The notes under the pieces: generated by a model
Database searches by the model: none
Told to the model about the DNA's origin: nothing
What the model saw: only the letters and a program-made list of their open reading frames with translations
NCBI GenBank assembly: GCA_023433445.1
Contig: JAEZCS010000206.1
Span: 1 to 21,230 of the forward strand
DNA: 21,230 bases
Source: Pseudomonadota bacterium
Lineage (GTDB): Bacteria; Pseudomonadota; Alphaproteobacteria; Sphingomonadales; Sphingomonadaceae
Direction: 5' to 3'
Shown: positions 14,149-21,230 of the stretch, piece by piece
How the letters are laid out: every line of letters begins with the position of its first letter
Position numbering within the stretch: the stretch's first letter is position 1
Made by a program: the position numbers and the translations under genes

Positions 14149-15395
14149 ACCGCGCCTCGCAATATGTCGACCGGATCGACCCGCGCGGCTTTTCGGGCGG
14201 GGAGCCATGCGGCGATGATGCCGGACAGCAGGGACGCTGCCGCCGCGATCGCATATTGGCGCGCCGAACGGTCAAGGGGCAGCCGCTGATCCTCTCCGGC
14301 GATGGGGAATTTGAGCGACCCCAGGATCGCCATCAGCCCGTAGCCCAGCAGCCATCCGGCAAGGATGCCGAACAGCGCAAGGGCGAGACCCTCGAACACG
14401 AAAATCAGTTGGAGGTCGCGTTCCGAAAATCCCATGGAGCGCATGATGGCTATGTCCCGCCTCTTGTCGGACACGCTGTTGGATACGACCGTGTAGATGC
14501 CGAAGCTGGCGACCAGCAGGATGGCCGAGACGACGCTGTACATGATGACGTTGCGGGTCACGAGCAGGGAGAGGAAATCTGCGGAACGCTCCTGCCAGCT
14601 TTCCGCCTTGTAGGCATAGCGCGCCTCCAGGCGGCGGCTGATCGGCTCGGCCTCATAGGGGTCGGAAAGGCGTATGCCGATGCGGTTGATGATGAAGGGG
14701 CGGCCAAGCAGCGACTGCGCTTCCCGCAGCAGGACATAGCCCAGGCCGGATGAAATCTGCGTCTGGCCGCGCTTGAACAGTCCGACGATGCGGAGCGACC
14801 GGCTCTTTCCCGAAGCGGAGGTCGCGCCAACCACGTCACCCACGCCAAGGCCAAGTCGGCGCGCCATTTCCTCGCCTATGATGATGCCGCCCTGCGTGCT
14901 TTCAAGGTCGCGGAGGCGTCCAACGCGCAGCTGGTCCTGGATGGTGCTGACCTTTTCCTCGATCGCGGGATCGACGCCGACGATGGTCAGCGCCTCCTCG
15001 CGTCCACCGCTGCGCAGGGTGATTGCGCCGCTCAGGCTGGGTGACCCGATGGCGCCCGGCAGCGCATCGACGGCGCGCAAAATCTCCGGCCATCCCTTGA
15101 GCCCGCGCACTTCGTTGCGGACCTTGTAGTGGCGCAGGTCGATCGCTGCGCCCTTGTAGAGGGTGACGCCGGGCTGGGGCGGGGGGCTGCGCAGTTCGTC
15201 GGAGATGATGATATGCGGGGCGGCGTCGATCAGCGTCTTGATGAAGTCATTCTGGCTGCCGATCATCATGGCCGATACGGCAAGGAAGAAGCCGACGCCC
15301 ACCGCCACGCCGCTGACCGCGACGATGGTCTGGCGACGGCGGCCTACAAGATGCCGGGCAGCGACGCTGGCCAGCAGCCGCAACTGACCGGTCAT
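14145..15395 (-). CDS. ABC transporter permease, FtsX/MacB family
   Basis: A 416-residue inner-membrane permease. One helix at about 24-46 (TIVAVSGVAVGVGFFLAVSA) is followed by a periplasmic domain of about 225 residues (MacB_PCD-like; GIIIGEEMARRLGLGVGDVV, VGLFKRGQTQISSGLGYVLL), then three C-terminal helices at about 285-310, 340-370 and 375-400. The cytoplasmic loop SVSDKRRDIAIMRSMGFSER and the ending LPARKAARVDPVDILRG are the classic FtsX-family marks. The topology of four helices is that of LolC/LolE and MacB without the fused ATPase. With the linked ATPase and membrane fusion protein it should form a tripartite, mechanically driven exporter or lipid-handling system. Both ends overlap neighbours by 4 nt (ATGA). 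Confidence 0.93.
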   Translation of the reverse strand: MTGQLRLLASVAARHLVGRRRQTIVAVSGVAVGVGFFLAVSAMMIGSQNDFIKTLIDAAPHIIISDELRSPPPQPGVTLYKGAAIDLRHYKVRNEVRGLKGWPEILRAVDALPGAIGSPSLSGAITLRSGGREEALTIVGVDPAIEEKVSTIQDQLRVGRLRDLESTQGGIIIGEEMARRLGLGVGDVVGATSASGKSRSLRIVGLFKRGQTQISSGLGYVLLREAQSLLGRPFIINRIGIRLSDPYEAEPISRRLEARYAYKAESWQERSADFLSLLVTRNVIMYSVVSAILLVASFGIYTVVSNSVSDKRRDIAIMRSMGFSERDLQLIFVFEGLALALFGILAGWLLGYGLMAILGSLKFPIAGEDQRLPLDRSARQYAIAAAASLLSGIIAAWLPARKAARVDPVDILRGAV

Positions 15396-16390
15396 GGCTT
15401 TACCCGAACGCGCATATCGTCCCGGAGCTTTTCTTCGGGCGTCTTAACGATCATGTCGCCTTGCGACAGGCCCGAGAGGATCTGCACGTCGTTGGTGCCA
15501 GCGATGCCGGTCCGCACAGGTTTCGCATGAACGCGATGGCCGCGTACGATCCAGACCTTGCCATCTTCGATCGCGCTGGCGGGCACCAGGAGCGCCCGCT
15601 CCGCCCTGCGCGTCACGATGTTGACTTCCAGCGTCAGCCCGAGTGGCAGCGTCATTGCCGGGTCCGGTACGATGCGGGCGCGAAAGGCGCGCTGTTCAGG
15701 ATCGCCGCCCGGCGTCACTTCGCGCACATGGCCGCGCAGCACCCGGCCGGGCCAGGCGTCGCTCGACATCAAGGCTGCCTGTCCGGGCTGAACGCGAGCG
15801 ACATCGCGCTCGTCTATGGTGGCGGTGATCCATATGCGGGACGGATCGCCCAGCGTCATGAGGACGCGACCAGGGGTGGCGAGGTCGCCTGGCTCCACAT
15901 CCTGGCGCAGGACGACGCCGTTGATGCCCGACCGGACGATCATCTGGTCGAGCCGGGCGCGGGCGCTTTGCTCCGCTGCGCGCGCGCTGTCCGCGGTGGC
16001 GACGGCCGCATCGCGCGCGGCGCGCGTGACCCATCCTTTTGCGAAGAGCGAAAGCGTGCGCTGCTCATCCTGCTGGGCCACACGGCGTTGCGCCACTGCC
16101 TGTTGCAATGCATGGCGCTGCTCCTCGTCGTCGAGGAGGACGAGTGGCTGGCCGCGCACGACGCGCTGGGCTTCGTCGGCCAGCACCTGCCGGACAGGGG
16201 CGGTCAGGCGCGCGGAGACCGACACGGGCTGCTGCGCCTCGATGAAGCCGGTGGCATAGACCAGCTCGACCGCCTGCCCGATGCGGACGGGCGTAAGCTC
16301 AACCTCTTGCGTCCGGCCCGCGAGCAGCCACCATGCCGCAGCCCCCGCGAGCAGCGCGAGCGGCAACAGCCATAGCGCGATGCGTTTCAT
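15392..16390 (-). CDS. HlyD/MacA-type membrane fusion protein (periplasmic adaptor)
   Basis: A 332-residue adaptor. An N-terminal hydrophobic anchor (about 5-24, LWLLPLALLAGAAAWWLL) has no lipobox cysteine. A split lipoyl/barrel-sandwich domain follows: GFIEAQQPVSVSARLTAPVR, and after the hairpin IVRSGINGVVLRQDVEPGD. Between them is a short coiled-coil hairpin (about 90-145, rich in Q, A, R). A beta-barrel (RIWITATIDERDVARVQPGQ) and a membrane-proximal region (PASAIEDGKVWIVRG, VRTGIAGTNDVQILSGLSQG) complete it. Such adaptors bridge the permease to an outer-membrane channel such as TolC, but none is encoded in the window. The short hairpin makes a direct MacA-like tip contact uncertain. The stop overlaps the permease start; the start is 59 bases after the Hsp20 stop, so shared transcription is likely. 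Confidence 0.92.
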   Translation of the reverse strand: MKRIALWLLPLALLAGAAAWWLLAGRTQEVELTPVRIGQAVELVYATGFIEAQQPVSVSARLTAPVRQVLADEAQRVVRGQPLVLLDDEEQRHALQQAVAQRRVAQQDEQRTLSLFAKGWVTRAARDAAVATADSARAAEQSARARLDQMIVRSGINGVVLRQDVEPGDLATPGRVLMTLGDPSRIWITATIDERDVARVQPGQAALMSSDAWPGRVLRGHVREVTPGGDPEQRAFRARIVPDPAMTLPLGLTLEVNIVTRRAERALLVPASAIEDGKVWIVRGHRVHAKPVRTGIAGTNDVQILSGLSQGDMIVKTPEEKLRDDMRVRVKP

Positions 16391-16449
16391 GACGGCATCT
16401 ATAGCATCACGCGCAAATCATTGCTCGCCCGTATCGATTCCGCCTTGGG

Positions 16450-16944
16450 CTATTTCGATCCGACCGGGATCTGGCGGGGCTTGCTCGCTTCGGTGGCGAG
16501 ACGTGGCACGATGACCTTCAGCAGGCCCTTTTGCAAATGGGCGCTGGCCTTGTCCGCATCCGCTTCGAACGGAAGCGCGACGCGGCGCAGATAGCTTCCG
16601 CGGCTGCGCTCGATCAGATGATAATTCTTCTTTTCGTCCTTTTCCTCGCGATCTTCCTTATGTTCGGCCTTGATGGTGAGGACATTGTCCTGCACGTCGA
16701 GTGACACGTCCTTTTCGTCGAAGCCCGGCAGCTCGGCGGTCAGCTCCAGGCCCTTGTCCGTTTCGGCAATATCGACGCGGGGGAGGTTGAAGCCCCTGCT
16801 GTCACCATTGCCGGTGGTGAGCCAACCCCGGCCGAAATCGTCGCTGATTCGATCCATTTCCTTGCGCAGATCGGCGAATGGATCAAAGCCGGTGCGGAAG
16901 ATATTGCTGCGCCCAAAGGGGATGAGTGAACGAAAGTCAGTCAT
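16450..16944 (-). CDS. Hsp20/alpha-crystallin family small heat shock protein
   Basis: A 164-residue ATP-independent holdase chaperone. The N-terminal arm (about 1-48, DPFADLRKEMDRISDDFGRG) is followed by an alpha-crystallin domain at about 50-148. That domain shows LPRVDIAETDKGLELTAELP, GFDEKDVSLDVQDNVLTIKA, a charged loop EHKEDREEKDEKKNY, SYLRRVALPFEADADK and GLLKVIVPR. The C-terminal IPV (QIPVGSK) is the I-x-V anchor for oligomer assembly. The ATG at 16944 is preceded by AGGAGAAGGACCA. A heat-shock-like promoter lies upstream. It is the first gene of a minus-strand series continuing into the ABC system and the MgtC/DUF4010 gene. Confidence 0.95.
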   Translation of the reverse strand: MTDFRSLIPFGRSNIFRTGFDPFADLRKEMDRISDDFGRGWLTTGNGDSRGFNLPRVDIAETDKGLELTAELPGFDEKDVSLDVQDNVLTIKAEHKEDREEKDEKKNYHLIERSRGSYLRRVALPFEADADKASAHLQKGLLKVIVPRLATEASKPRQIPVGSK

Positions 16945-16985
16945 TGGTCCTTCTCCTGCATTTGTGAAAGTGGCGGCTTGCCCTG

Positions 16986-17012
16986 ATGGGGTCTTGCCGA
17001 TCCATGCGGAAG
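16986..17012 (-). promoter_or_regulatory. Possible sigma-32-type promoter for the hsp20 gene
   Basis: On the minus strand CTTCCG (17012-17007), 15 bases, then CCCCAT (16991-16986) resembles the heat-shock sigma-32 pattern CTTGAA-N13-15-CCCCAT. The -10 half is exact, the -35 half is partial. The start codon is about 42 bases downstream of the -10. The remaining gap up to 17049 shows nothing else. Confidence 0.35.
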
Positions 17013-17049
17013 TTTCGCCCGGGAGGGGGTTGCCGCGCCATAAGTAGAG

Positions 17050-18045
17050 TCACGCAGTTGTTGTTGTCGGCACAAGGACGGCTGCGCCCTTCACCTGGCC
17101 TTCGCGCAGGTTTCGCAGGGCTTGATTGGCTTGTTCGAGGGGGAAGCTTTGCGTGACGGTGCGGAGCTCTATGTCGTCCAGCAGCTCAAAAAAGGAGGTG
17201 CCGTCTTCCCGTGTCAGATTGGCGACCGACATGATCTGCCTTTCCTGCCAGAGGTCGGCATAGGGGAAGGAGGGTATGTCGCTCATGTGGATGCCTGCGC
17301 ATATGACGCGGCCACCCTTTCTGACTGCGCGCAGGGCTTGAGGTACGAGTTCTCCGGCCGGTGCGAAGATCAGCGCTGCGTCGAGGAGCGACGGCGGTGC
17401 ATCGGATGCACCACCCGCCCAGGCGCAACCGAGCGAACGGGCGAAATCCTGGCCTGCCGTGTCGCCATCCCGCGTAAAGGCATAGACGGTCCGCTGTTGA
17501 TGGCGGGCGACCTGCGCCAATATGTGCGCGGCGGCGCCAAAGCCATAAAGGCCGATGACGATCGCCGGGCCTGCCAGCCGCAATGCTCTCCACCCGATCA
17601 GGCCAGCACAGAGGAGCGGGGCGGCGTCCACATCCGAAAAGCGGTCCGGGAGGCCGAAACAATATCGCGCGTCGGCGATCGTGTGGCTTGCATAGCCGCC
17701 ATCGCGGGTCGCTCCAGTGAAGAGCGGCGCGTCGCAGAGATTCTCCCGTCCGGTGAGGCAATAGGGGCAGACGCCGCATGTATGTCCCAGCCAGGGAACG
17801 CCGACGCGTTGGCCGATGGTGAAGCCATCGACGCCGCGGCCTAATGCCGCAATCCGGCCTACAATTTCATGGCCCGGTATGATGGGATAGTGGGCGGGAA
17901 TTTCGCCGTCGAGGACATGCAGATCGGTCCGGCAGACGCCGCAAGCGGCGACTTCGATCAGCAGTTCGCCGGGCTTTGGATCAGGAACGGGACGCTCGAT
18001 CGGCACGAGGGCAGCGCCGGGCGCGGGAATCTGCATGGCCAGCAT
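17050..18045 (-). CDS. Zinc-dependent alcohol dehydrogenase (ADH family 2)
   Basis: A 331-residue medium-chain dehydrogenase. The catalytic zinc region is ACGVCRTDLHVLDG with GHEIVG; the structural zinc site has the four cysteines in CGVCPYCLTGRENLC. The NAD(P) fold glycine loop is at VIGLYGFGAAAHI. The sequence pattern (PWLGHTCGVCPYC, LFTGATRDGGYA) is that of the adh_fam_2 group of zinc ADHs, which act on primary alcohols and aldehydes. The start is uncertain: a frame to 18144 has a good GGGAG 8 bases ahead, but the extra 33 residues have weaker GC at third positions and fall outside the family's usual N-terminus, so 18045 is preferred. It is divergent from the second ADH gene. The role could be fermentation or aldehyde detoxification under stress. 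Confidence 0.88.
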   Translation of the reverse strand: MLAMQIPAPGAALVPIERPVPDPKPGELLIEVAACGVCRTDLHVLDGEIPAHYPIIPGHEIVGRIAALGRGVDGFTIGQRVGVPWLGHTCGVCPYCLTGRENLCDAPLFTGATRDGGYASHTIADARYCFGLPDRFSDVDAAPLLCAGLIGWRALRLAGPAIVIGLYGFGAAAHILAQVARHQQRTVYAFTRDGDTAGQDFARSLGCAWAGGASDAPPSLLDAALIFAPAGELVPQALRAVRKGGRVICAGIHMSDIPSFPYADLWQERQIMSVANLTREDGTSFFELLDDIELRTVTQSFPLEQANQALRNLREGQVKGAAVLVPTTTTA

Positions 18046-18255
18046 CCGGGTCACGAGACGCTGGCCGCCGACCGGAGCGAGAAGCTGAAGAGCATGAGCG
18101 CCACGCGCTGGGAGATGGGTCCCATGCGGACAAAGCTGCGCCATAGCTGGCTCCCTGACAGGGCTGCTCCCGGCTCCAAGGCCATATTCGGGGCCATGAT
18201 CGCCCTCCTCAAGATGTGAGGCGGCGACTCTAGCGCTGGAGGCGGCGTGATGATG

Positions 18256-18271
18256 TTCGTGAATCTACGAA
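18256..18271. promoter_or_regulatory. Inverted repeat in the divergent ADH intergenic region
   Basis: TTCGT-GAATCT-ACGAA is a perfect 5-bp inverted repeat with a 6-base spacer, 60 bases before the ATG at 18331 and in the gap shared with the divergent ADH gene. Size and symmetry fit an operator, but the binding protein is unknown and no clear -35/-10 pair could be placed. The rest of the gap shows nothing further. Confidence 0.35.
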
Positions 18272-18330
18272 TAGGATGCTTGGGAAGGCAGCGCGATCAT
18301 CCCGCTGATAATCCTTCAAGGAGCGTTGCG

Positions 18331-19368
18331 ATGAAAGCGTTGATCTACGACGGGCCGGGGCAGAAGCATCTGGGCGAGCGGGAGAAGCCGCAGGTCAAGG
18401 ATGGCGGCGACGCCATCGTCCGCATCACGCACACGACCATCTGCGGCACTGACCTTCACATATTGAAGGGCGATGTGCCCACTTGCGAGCCAGGGCGGAC
18501 ATTGGGGCATGAGGGCGTCGGCGTGGTGGAGGCCGTCGGATCGGCGGTGGCGAACTTCAAGACCGGCGATCATGTCCTGATTTCCTGCATTACGTCATGC
18601 GGGCGATGCGACTATTGTCGCCGGGGCATCTATTCCCATTGCGTGAATGGCGGATGGATGTTGGGCAACGCGATCGACGGCACGCAGGCTGAATATGTGC
18701 GCATCCCCCATGCCGACACCAGCCTTTATCCGGTTCCGGCCGGGACCGACGAGGAAGCGCTCGTGATGCTGAGCGACATATTGCCGACGGGCTTTGAATG
18801 CGGCGTGCTGAATGGCAAGGTCGCGCCCGGGAGCAGCGTTGCCATCGTGGGCGCGGGTCCCATCGGGCTGGCGACTTTGCTGACGGCGCAATTTTATTCG
18901 CCCAGCCAGATCATCATGATCGACCTGGATGCCAATCGACTGGCCGTGGCGGAACGGTTCGGCGCGACCCGCACGATCGACAGCCGATCGGAAGACGCCA
19001 TCGCTGTGGTCAAGTCGCTGACGGAGGGAAGGGGCGTCGACACAGCCATAGAGGCTGTCGGCGTCCCCGCGACCTTCGAATTGTGCGAGGACCTGGTCGC
19101 GGCCGGCGGTGTCATCGCCAATATCGGCGTGCATGGTATGAAGGCGGATCTCCATCTGGAGCGGCTTTGGTCGCATAATATCACAATCACGACGCGGCTG
19201 GTGGATACGGCGACCACATCAATGCTGCTGAAGACGGTAGCGGCCGGAAAGATCGACGCGAAGAAGCTCGTCACGCATCGCTTTACGCTGGATGGCATCA
19301 TGGACGCCTATGATGTCTTCAGTCGAGCGGCGGAAACGCAGGCTCTCAAGGTTTTGATTACGCCCTGA
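18331..19368 (+). CDS. Zinc-dependent alcohol dehydrogenase (threonine/sorbitol DH-like)
   Basis: A 345-residue medium-chain dehydrogenase. The catalytic zinc site is ICGTDLHILKGD with GHEGVG; the structural zinc cysteines are in CGRCDYCRRGIYSHC. The Rossmann loop is VAIVGAGPIGLA (about 170-181), with IDLDANRLAVAERFGA after the second strand; the Asp there favours NAD over NADP. The block GGWMLGNAIDGTQAEYVRIP is typical of a bacterial group of ADHs seen beside stress genes. The substrate is probably a primary or secondary alcohol. The ATG at 18331 follows AAGGAG 8 bases upstream; the longer frame to 18247 is rejected because it has no ribosome site and no family sequence. The gene ends 100 bases before the convergent ligase/GNAT gene. 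Confidence 0.93.
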   Translation: MKALIYDGPGQKHLGEREKPQVKDGGDAIVRITHTTICGTDLHILKGDVPTCEPGRTLGHEGVGVVEAVGSAVANFKTGDHVLISCITSCGRCDYCRRGIYSHCVNGGWMLGNAIDGTQAEYVRIPHADTSLYPVPAGTDEEALVMLSDILPTGFECGVLNGKVAPGSSVAIVGAGPIGLATLLTAQFYSPSQIIMIDLDANRLAVAERFGATRTIDSRSEDAIAVVKSLTEGRGVDTAIEAVGVPATFELCEDLVAAGGVIANIGVHGMKADLHLERLWSHNITITTRLVDTATTSMLLKTVAAGKIDAKKLVTHRFTLDGIMDAYDVFSRAAETQALKVLITP

Positions 19369-19406
19369 TCCGAAAGCGATGGCTATCGAATCGCAACCCG
19401 CTTGAG

Positions 19407-19468
19407 TGCCGCGCATGTCGCCATGTCGAATGGCGCGCGGCATGCAGGAACGATAGCCGCGCGCCATT
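19407..19468. terminator. Overlapping hairpins between convergent ADH and ligase genes
   Basis: A perfect 13-bp inverted repeat joins 19429-19441 (AATGGCGCGCGGC) and 19456-19468 (GCCGCGCGCCATT) around a 14-base loop. The right arm touches the ligase gene's stop codon. The same middle arm can instead pair to the left: TGCCGCGC (19407-19414) with GCGCGGCA (19435-19442), and CGCCAT (19419-19424) with ATGGCG (19430-19435). A bidirectional terminator is the simplest reading, although T runs are short. Confidence 0.65.
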
Positions 19469-21230
19469 TCAGTTGGCTTGAGCCGCTAGGCTCTTCCTTG
19501 CAATGCGGATGGTGGGATCGTCGGGGTCTGCGACGGTGACGAAGCCAAGTTCCCGTTCCATGCGCAGAGCCGCGTCATGATCTGCGGACTCGATAGACTC
19601 GACCGTTTCGATCCCTTCCGCCTTCGCATAGCGCAGCGCATGTTCGAACAAGGTCCAGCTGACGCCCTTGCCCTTCATGTCGGTGCGGGTGCTGAGCGCG
19701 ATTTCCGCGCGGGTGCGATCGGGGTCGGTCGCCAGCATGGCGATGGCGAGGACGCTGCCCTGATGATCGAAGGCCAGGAAACTGATGGTGCGGACATAGT
19801 CCACGCGCGTCATCATCACGATCTGGTCGTGGCTGACCTTGGACATGCCGGACATGAAGCGGAAGCGCAGGTCTTCAGGAGAGACATGGTCGAAAAAGGC
19901 TGCGACTGCGGGTTCATCATCAGGCCGCACCGGCCGCGCATGGAAGCGGACGCCCTGTTCCGTGACGAGGTCGGATGCCCAACCTTCCGGCGGCCCCCGC
20001 AGGACGAGGCGGGAGGCAGCGCTTGCCTCAGCAGTGATCCGCGCCCGTGCATCGAGGGCGATGACGCCTGCCGGGCTCACGATCAGAGGATTGATGTCGA
20101 GCTCCAGCAAGTCGGGGAGGTCTACGGCCATGGCCGACACCGCATCAAGAACGTCTGCCACGCTTTCCACATCGGCTGCCGGGACGTTGCGATATCCGGC
20201 GAGCATCCGGGAGAGACGTGTCCGCGCAATGAGGGCGCGCGCCTGCGCATGGTCGATCGGCAGGAGGTCGATAGCCTTGTCGTTGACAAGTTCGGTAGTG
20301 ACGCCGCCCGCCCCGGCCATGATGATGGGACCGAAGGCCGGATCGACGTTGAGGCCGACGATCATTTCCCTGCCGTCTTTCACTTTTATCATGTCTTCGA
20401 CGGCGAACCCCTGGATCCGCGCTTCGGGGAAATCGCGGCGGATGCGTCGCTCCATGTCCTTCGCCGCTGCGACGGCGGCATGGGCGTCGGGGAGGTCGAG
20501 CGCGACTCCGCCCACGTCCGACTTGTGCGGCAGGTCGTGCGAGACGATCTTCACCGCAAAGGGTGGGCTCAGCCAGCAGCAAGCCTCTTCCACTGCATCC
20601 GCCGAGGCAGCGAAGCGCGTTTGCGCGACGGGGATGCCATAGGCCTCCAGCAGCTTCTTCACCTTGATCTCGGAAAGCGTCGTACATCCGTCCGCCTGTG
20701 CGGCGGCGATGATCGCGCGGGCGACGACGCGATCCGCCTTCACCTCTCGCGTCTGGGCGGGCGCTCCCGTGAGACTCTCGCGAAGACGGCGAGCCTGGGC
20801 CAGATAGCCAAAGGCACGCACGGCGTCGTTCGGCGTCGAAAAGACCGGGATACCCGCCGCCGCGAAAACAGGCCTTACCGCATCGCTGTTGGTATCACCC
20901 AGCCAGCAGGCGAGCACGGGCTTGCGAATATGATCCTGCGCTGCCGCTGCTACTTCGCGGCAGATCGCCAGAGCCGTCTCCCTCGCCTCGCTGCGCGCGG
21001 TGGGACAGTTCATGACCAGCACCGCGTCGCTACCGCCGTCCCGCAGGATGGACCGCAAAGCTGCCGCATATCGCTCCGCATCAGCGTCGCCCAATATGTC
21101 GACGGGGTTGGCGCATGGCGAACCCGCAGGCACGACCTTTGAAAGGGCGGCGATTGTCTCAGGCGTCAACGACGCAAGCTGGCTTTTCCCATGCGCCAAG
21201 GCATCGACCGCCAATATTCCCGCGCCCCCG
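19469..21230 (-). CDS. ADP-forming acyl-CoA ligase/GNAT acetyltransferase fusion (3' part)
   Basis: This is the C-terminal 586 residues or so of a protein whose start lies beyond the right edge; the frame is open to the border (GGAGILAVDALAHGK is family sequence, so the TTG at 21214 is not a start). Three parts are visible: the end of the succinyl-CoA-ligase-like CoA domain, with NPVDILGDADAERYAAAL; an ATP-grasp domain at about residues 170-400 of the fragment (LSEIKVKKLLEAYGIPVAQT, KIVSHDLPHKSDVGGVALDL, LLELDINPLIVSP); and a C-terminal GNAT domain at about 415-580 with the acetyl-CoA loop RTDMKGKGVSWTLFEHAL. This is the Pat/PatZ architecture, lysine acetyltransferases that control acetyl-CoA synthetase and other enzymes, but active NDP-forming acetate ligases share it. 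The phosphorylated histidine region lies outside the window, so ligase activity cannot be judged. Confidence 0.92.
   Translation of the reverse strand, partial: GGAGILAVDALAHGKSQLASLTPETIAALSKVVPAGSPCANPVDILGDADAERYAAALRSILRDGGSDAVLVMNCPTARSEARETALAICREVAAAAQDHIRKPVLACWLGDTNSDAVRPVFAAAGIPVFSTPNDAVRAFGYLAQARRLRESLTGAPAQTREVKADRVVARAIIAAAQADGCTTLSEIKVKKLLEAYGIPVAQTRFAASADAVEEACCWLSPPFAVKIVSHDLPHKSDVGGVALDLPDAHAAVAAAKDMERRIRRDFPEARIQGFAVEDMIKVKDGREMIVGLNVDPAFGPIIMAGAGGVTTELVNDKAIDLLPIDHAQARALIARTRLSRMLAGYRNVPAADVESVADVLDAVSAMAVDLPDLLELDINPLIVSPAGVIALDARARITAEASAASRLVLRGPPEGWASDLVTEQGVRFHARPVRPDDEPAVAAFFDHVSPEDLRFRFMSGMSKVSHDQIVMMTRVDYVRTISFLAFDHQGSVLAIAMLATDPDRTRAEIALSTRTDMKGKGVSWTLFEHALRYAKAEGIETVESIESADHDAALRMERELGFVTVADPDDPTIRIARKSLAAQAN

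Noticed and set aside
15461..16375. 304-residue plus-strand open frame over the membrane fusion protein gene
   Set aside because: Antisense shadow of a complete HlyD-type gene coupled to the permease gene.
16945..17049. ROSE-type RNA thermometer in the hsp20 leader
   Set aside because: No TTGCT-like anti-Shine-Dalgarno segment pairing with the AGGAG site was found in the leader.
18046..18144. 33-residue N-terminal extension of the minus-strand ADH
   Set aside because: A good ribosome site exists at 18144, but third-position GC is lower there and the extension lies before the family's usual N-terminus. Not fully excluded.
19577..21142. 521-residue plus-strand open frame over the ligase/GNAT gene
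   Set aside because: Antisense to clear ATP-grasp and GNAT sequence; no recognisable domain.
1..21230. CRISPR arrays, insertion sequences, phage genes, tRNA genes
   Set aside because: No regularly spaced repeats, transposase or integrase sequences, terminal inverted repeats or tRNA cloverleaf patterns were noticed.

Overview
The window looks like chromosome from a high-GC alphaproteobacterium, most likely a sphingomonad (Sphingobium/Sphingomonas type). The reasons are the GC-rich third codon positions mixed with frequent TAT and AAT codons, the family mix (MlaA-type protein without a lipobox, MgtC/DUF4010 protein, host-attachment protein, two-domain universal stress protein), and tight ATGA-type gene overlaps. 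This assignment is inference from style, not from a marker gene. I see no tRNA, rRNA, insertion sequence, prophage or CRISPR array.

Left part (1-10.6 kb), ordinary metabolism and envelope genes. It opens with the 3' end of a TIM-barrel sugar-phosphate isomerase/epimerase gene closed by a strong intrinsic terminator. Two paralogous Lrp/AsnC regulators follow, overlapping by 4 nt. Facing them on the minus strand is a methyltransferase gene that overlaps a divergent dicarboxylate/amino-acid symporter gene by 4 nt (TTGA). Next on the plus strand come a membrane-anchored ThuA-domain protein, an acetyl-CoA acetyltransferase (thiolase), a zinc-less MDR oxidoreductase and a TetR regulator with a good promoter/inverted-repeat pair in front of it. 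A small one-TM protein meets the TetR gene tail to tail, sharing the TTAA stop. MlaA and YaaA genes converge on a hairpin.

Right part (10.7-21.2 kb), a stress/energy island. A two-domain universal stress protein faces a minus-strand series that in transcription order is Hsp20, HlyD-type membrane fusion protein, FtsX-type permease, ABC ATPase, MgtC/DUF4010 membrane protein and host-attachment protein. The four middle genes are chained by three consecutive 4-nt ATGA overlaps, which ties the MgtC/DUF4010 protein to an ABC export system. Then come two divergently transcribed zinc alcohol dehydrogenases and the 3' part of an ADP-forming acyl-CoA ligase/GNAT fusion gene that runs off the right edge. 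Its end and the end of the second dehydrogenase gene are separated by a dense set of competing hairpins.

Universal stress protein, Hsp20, alcohol dehydrogenases and acyl-CoA ligase/acetyltransferase genes often sit together in alphaproteobacteria as low-oxygen or energy-stress clusters, and I read the right half that way. I found no canonical FNR/FixK box (TTGAT-N4-ATCAA) in the intergenic gaps by eye, so the regulator is unknown. No obviously new defence or mobile system is visible. The most interesting items are the ABC-MgtC/DUF4010 coupling, the tandem Lrp pair, the symporter lacking its sodium-site motif, and several regulatory hairpins. No gene-free stretch exceeds 300 bases; the larger gaps are 513-758, 4132-4399 and 18046-18330.
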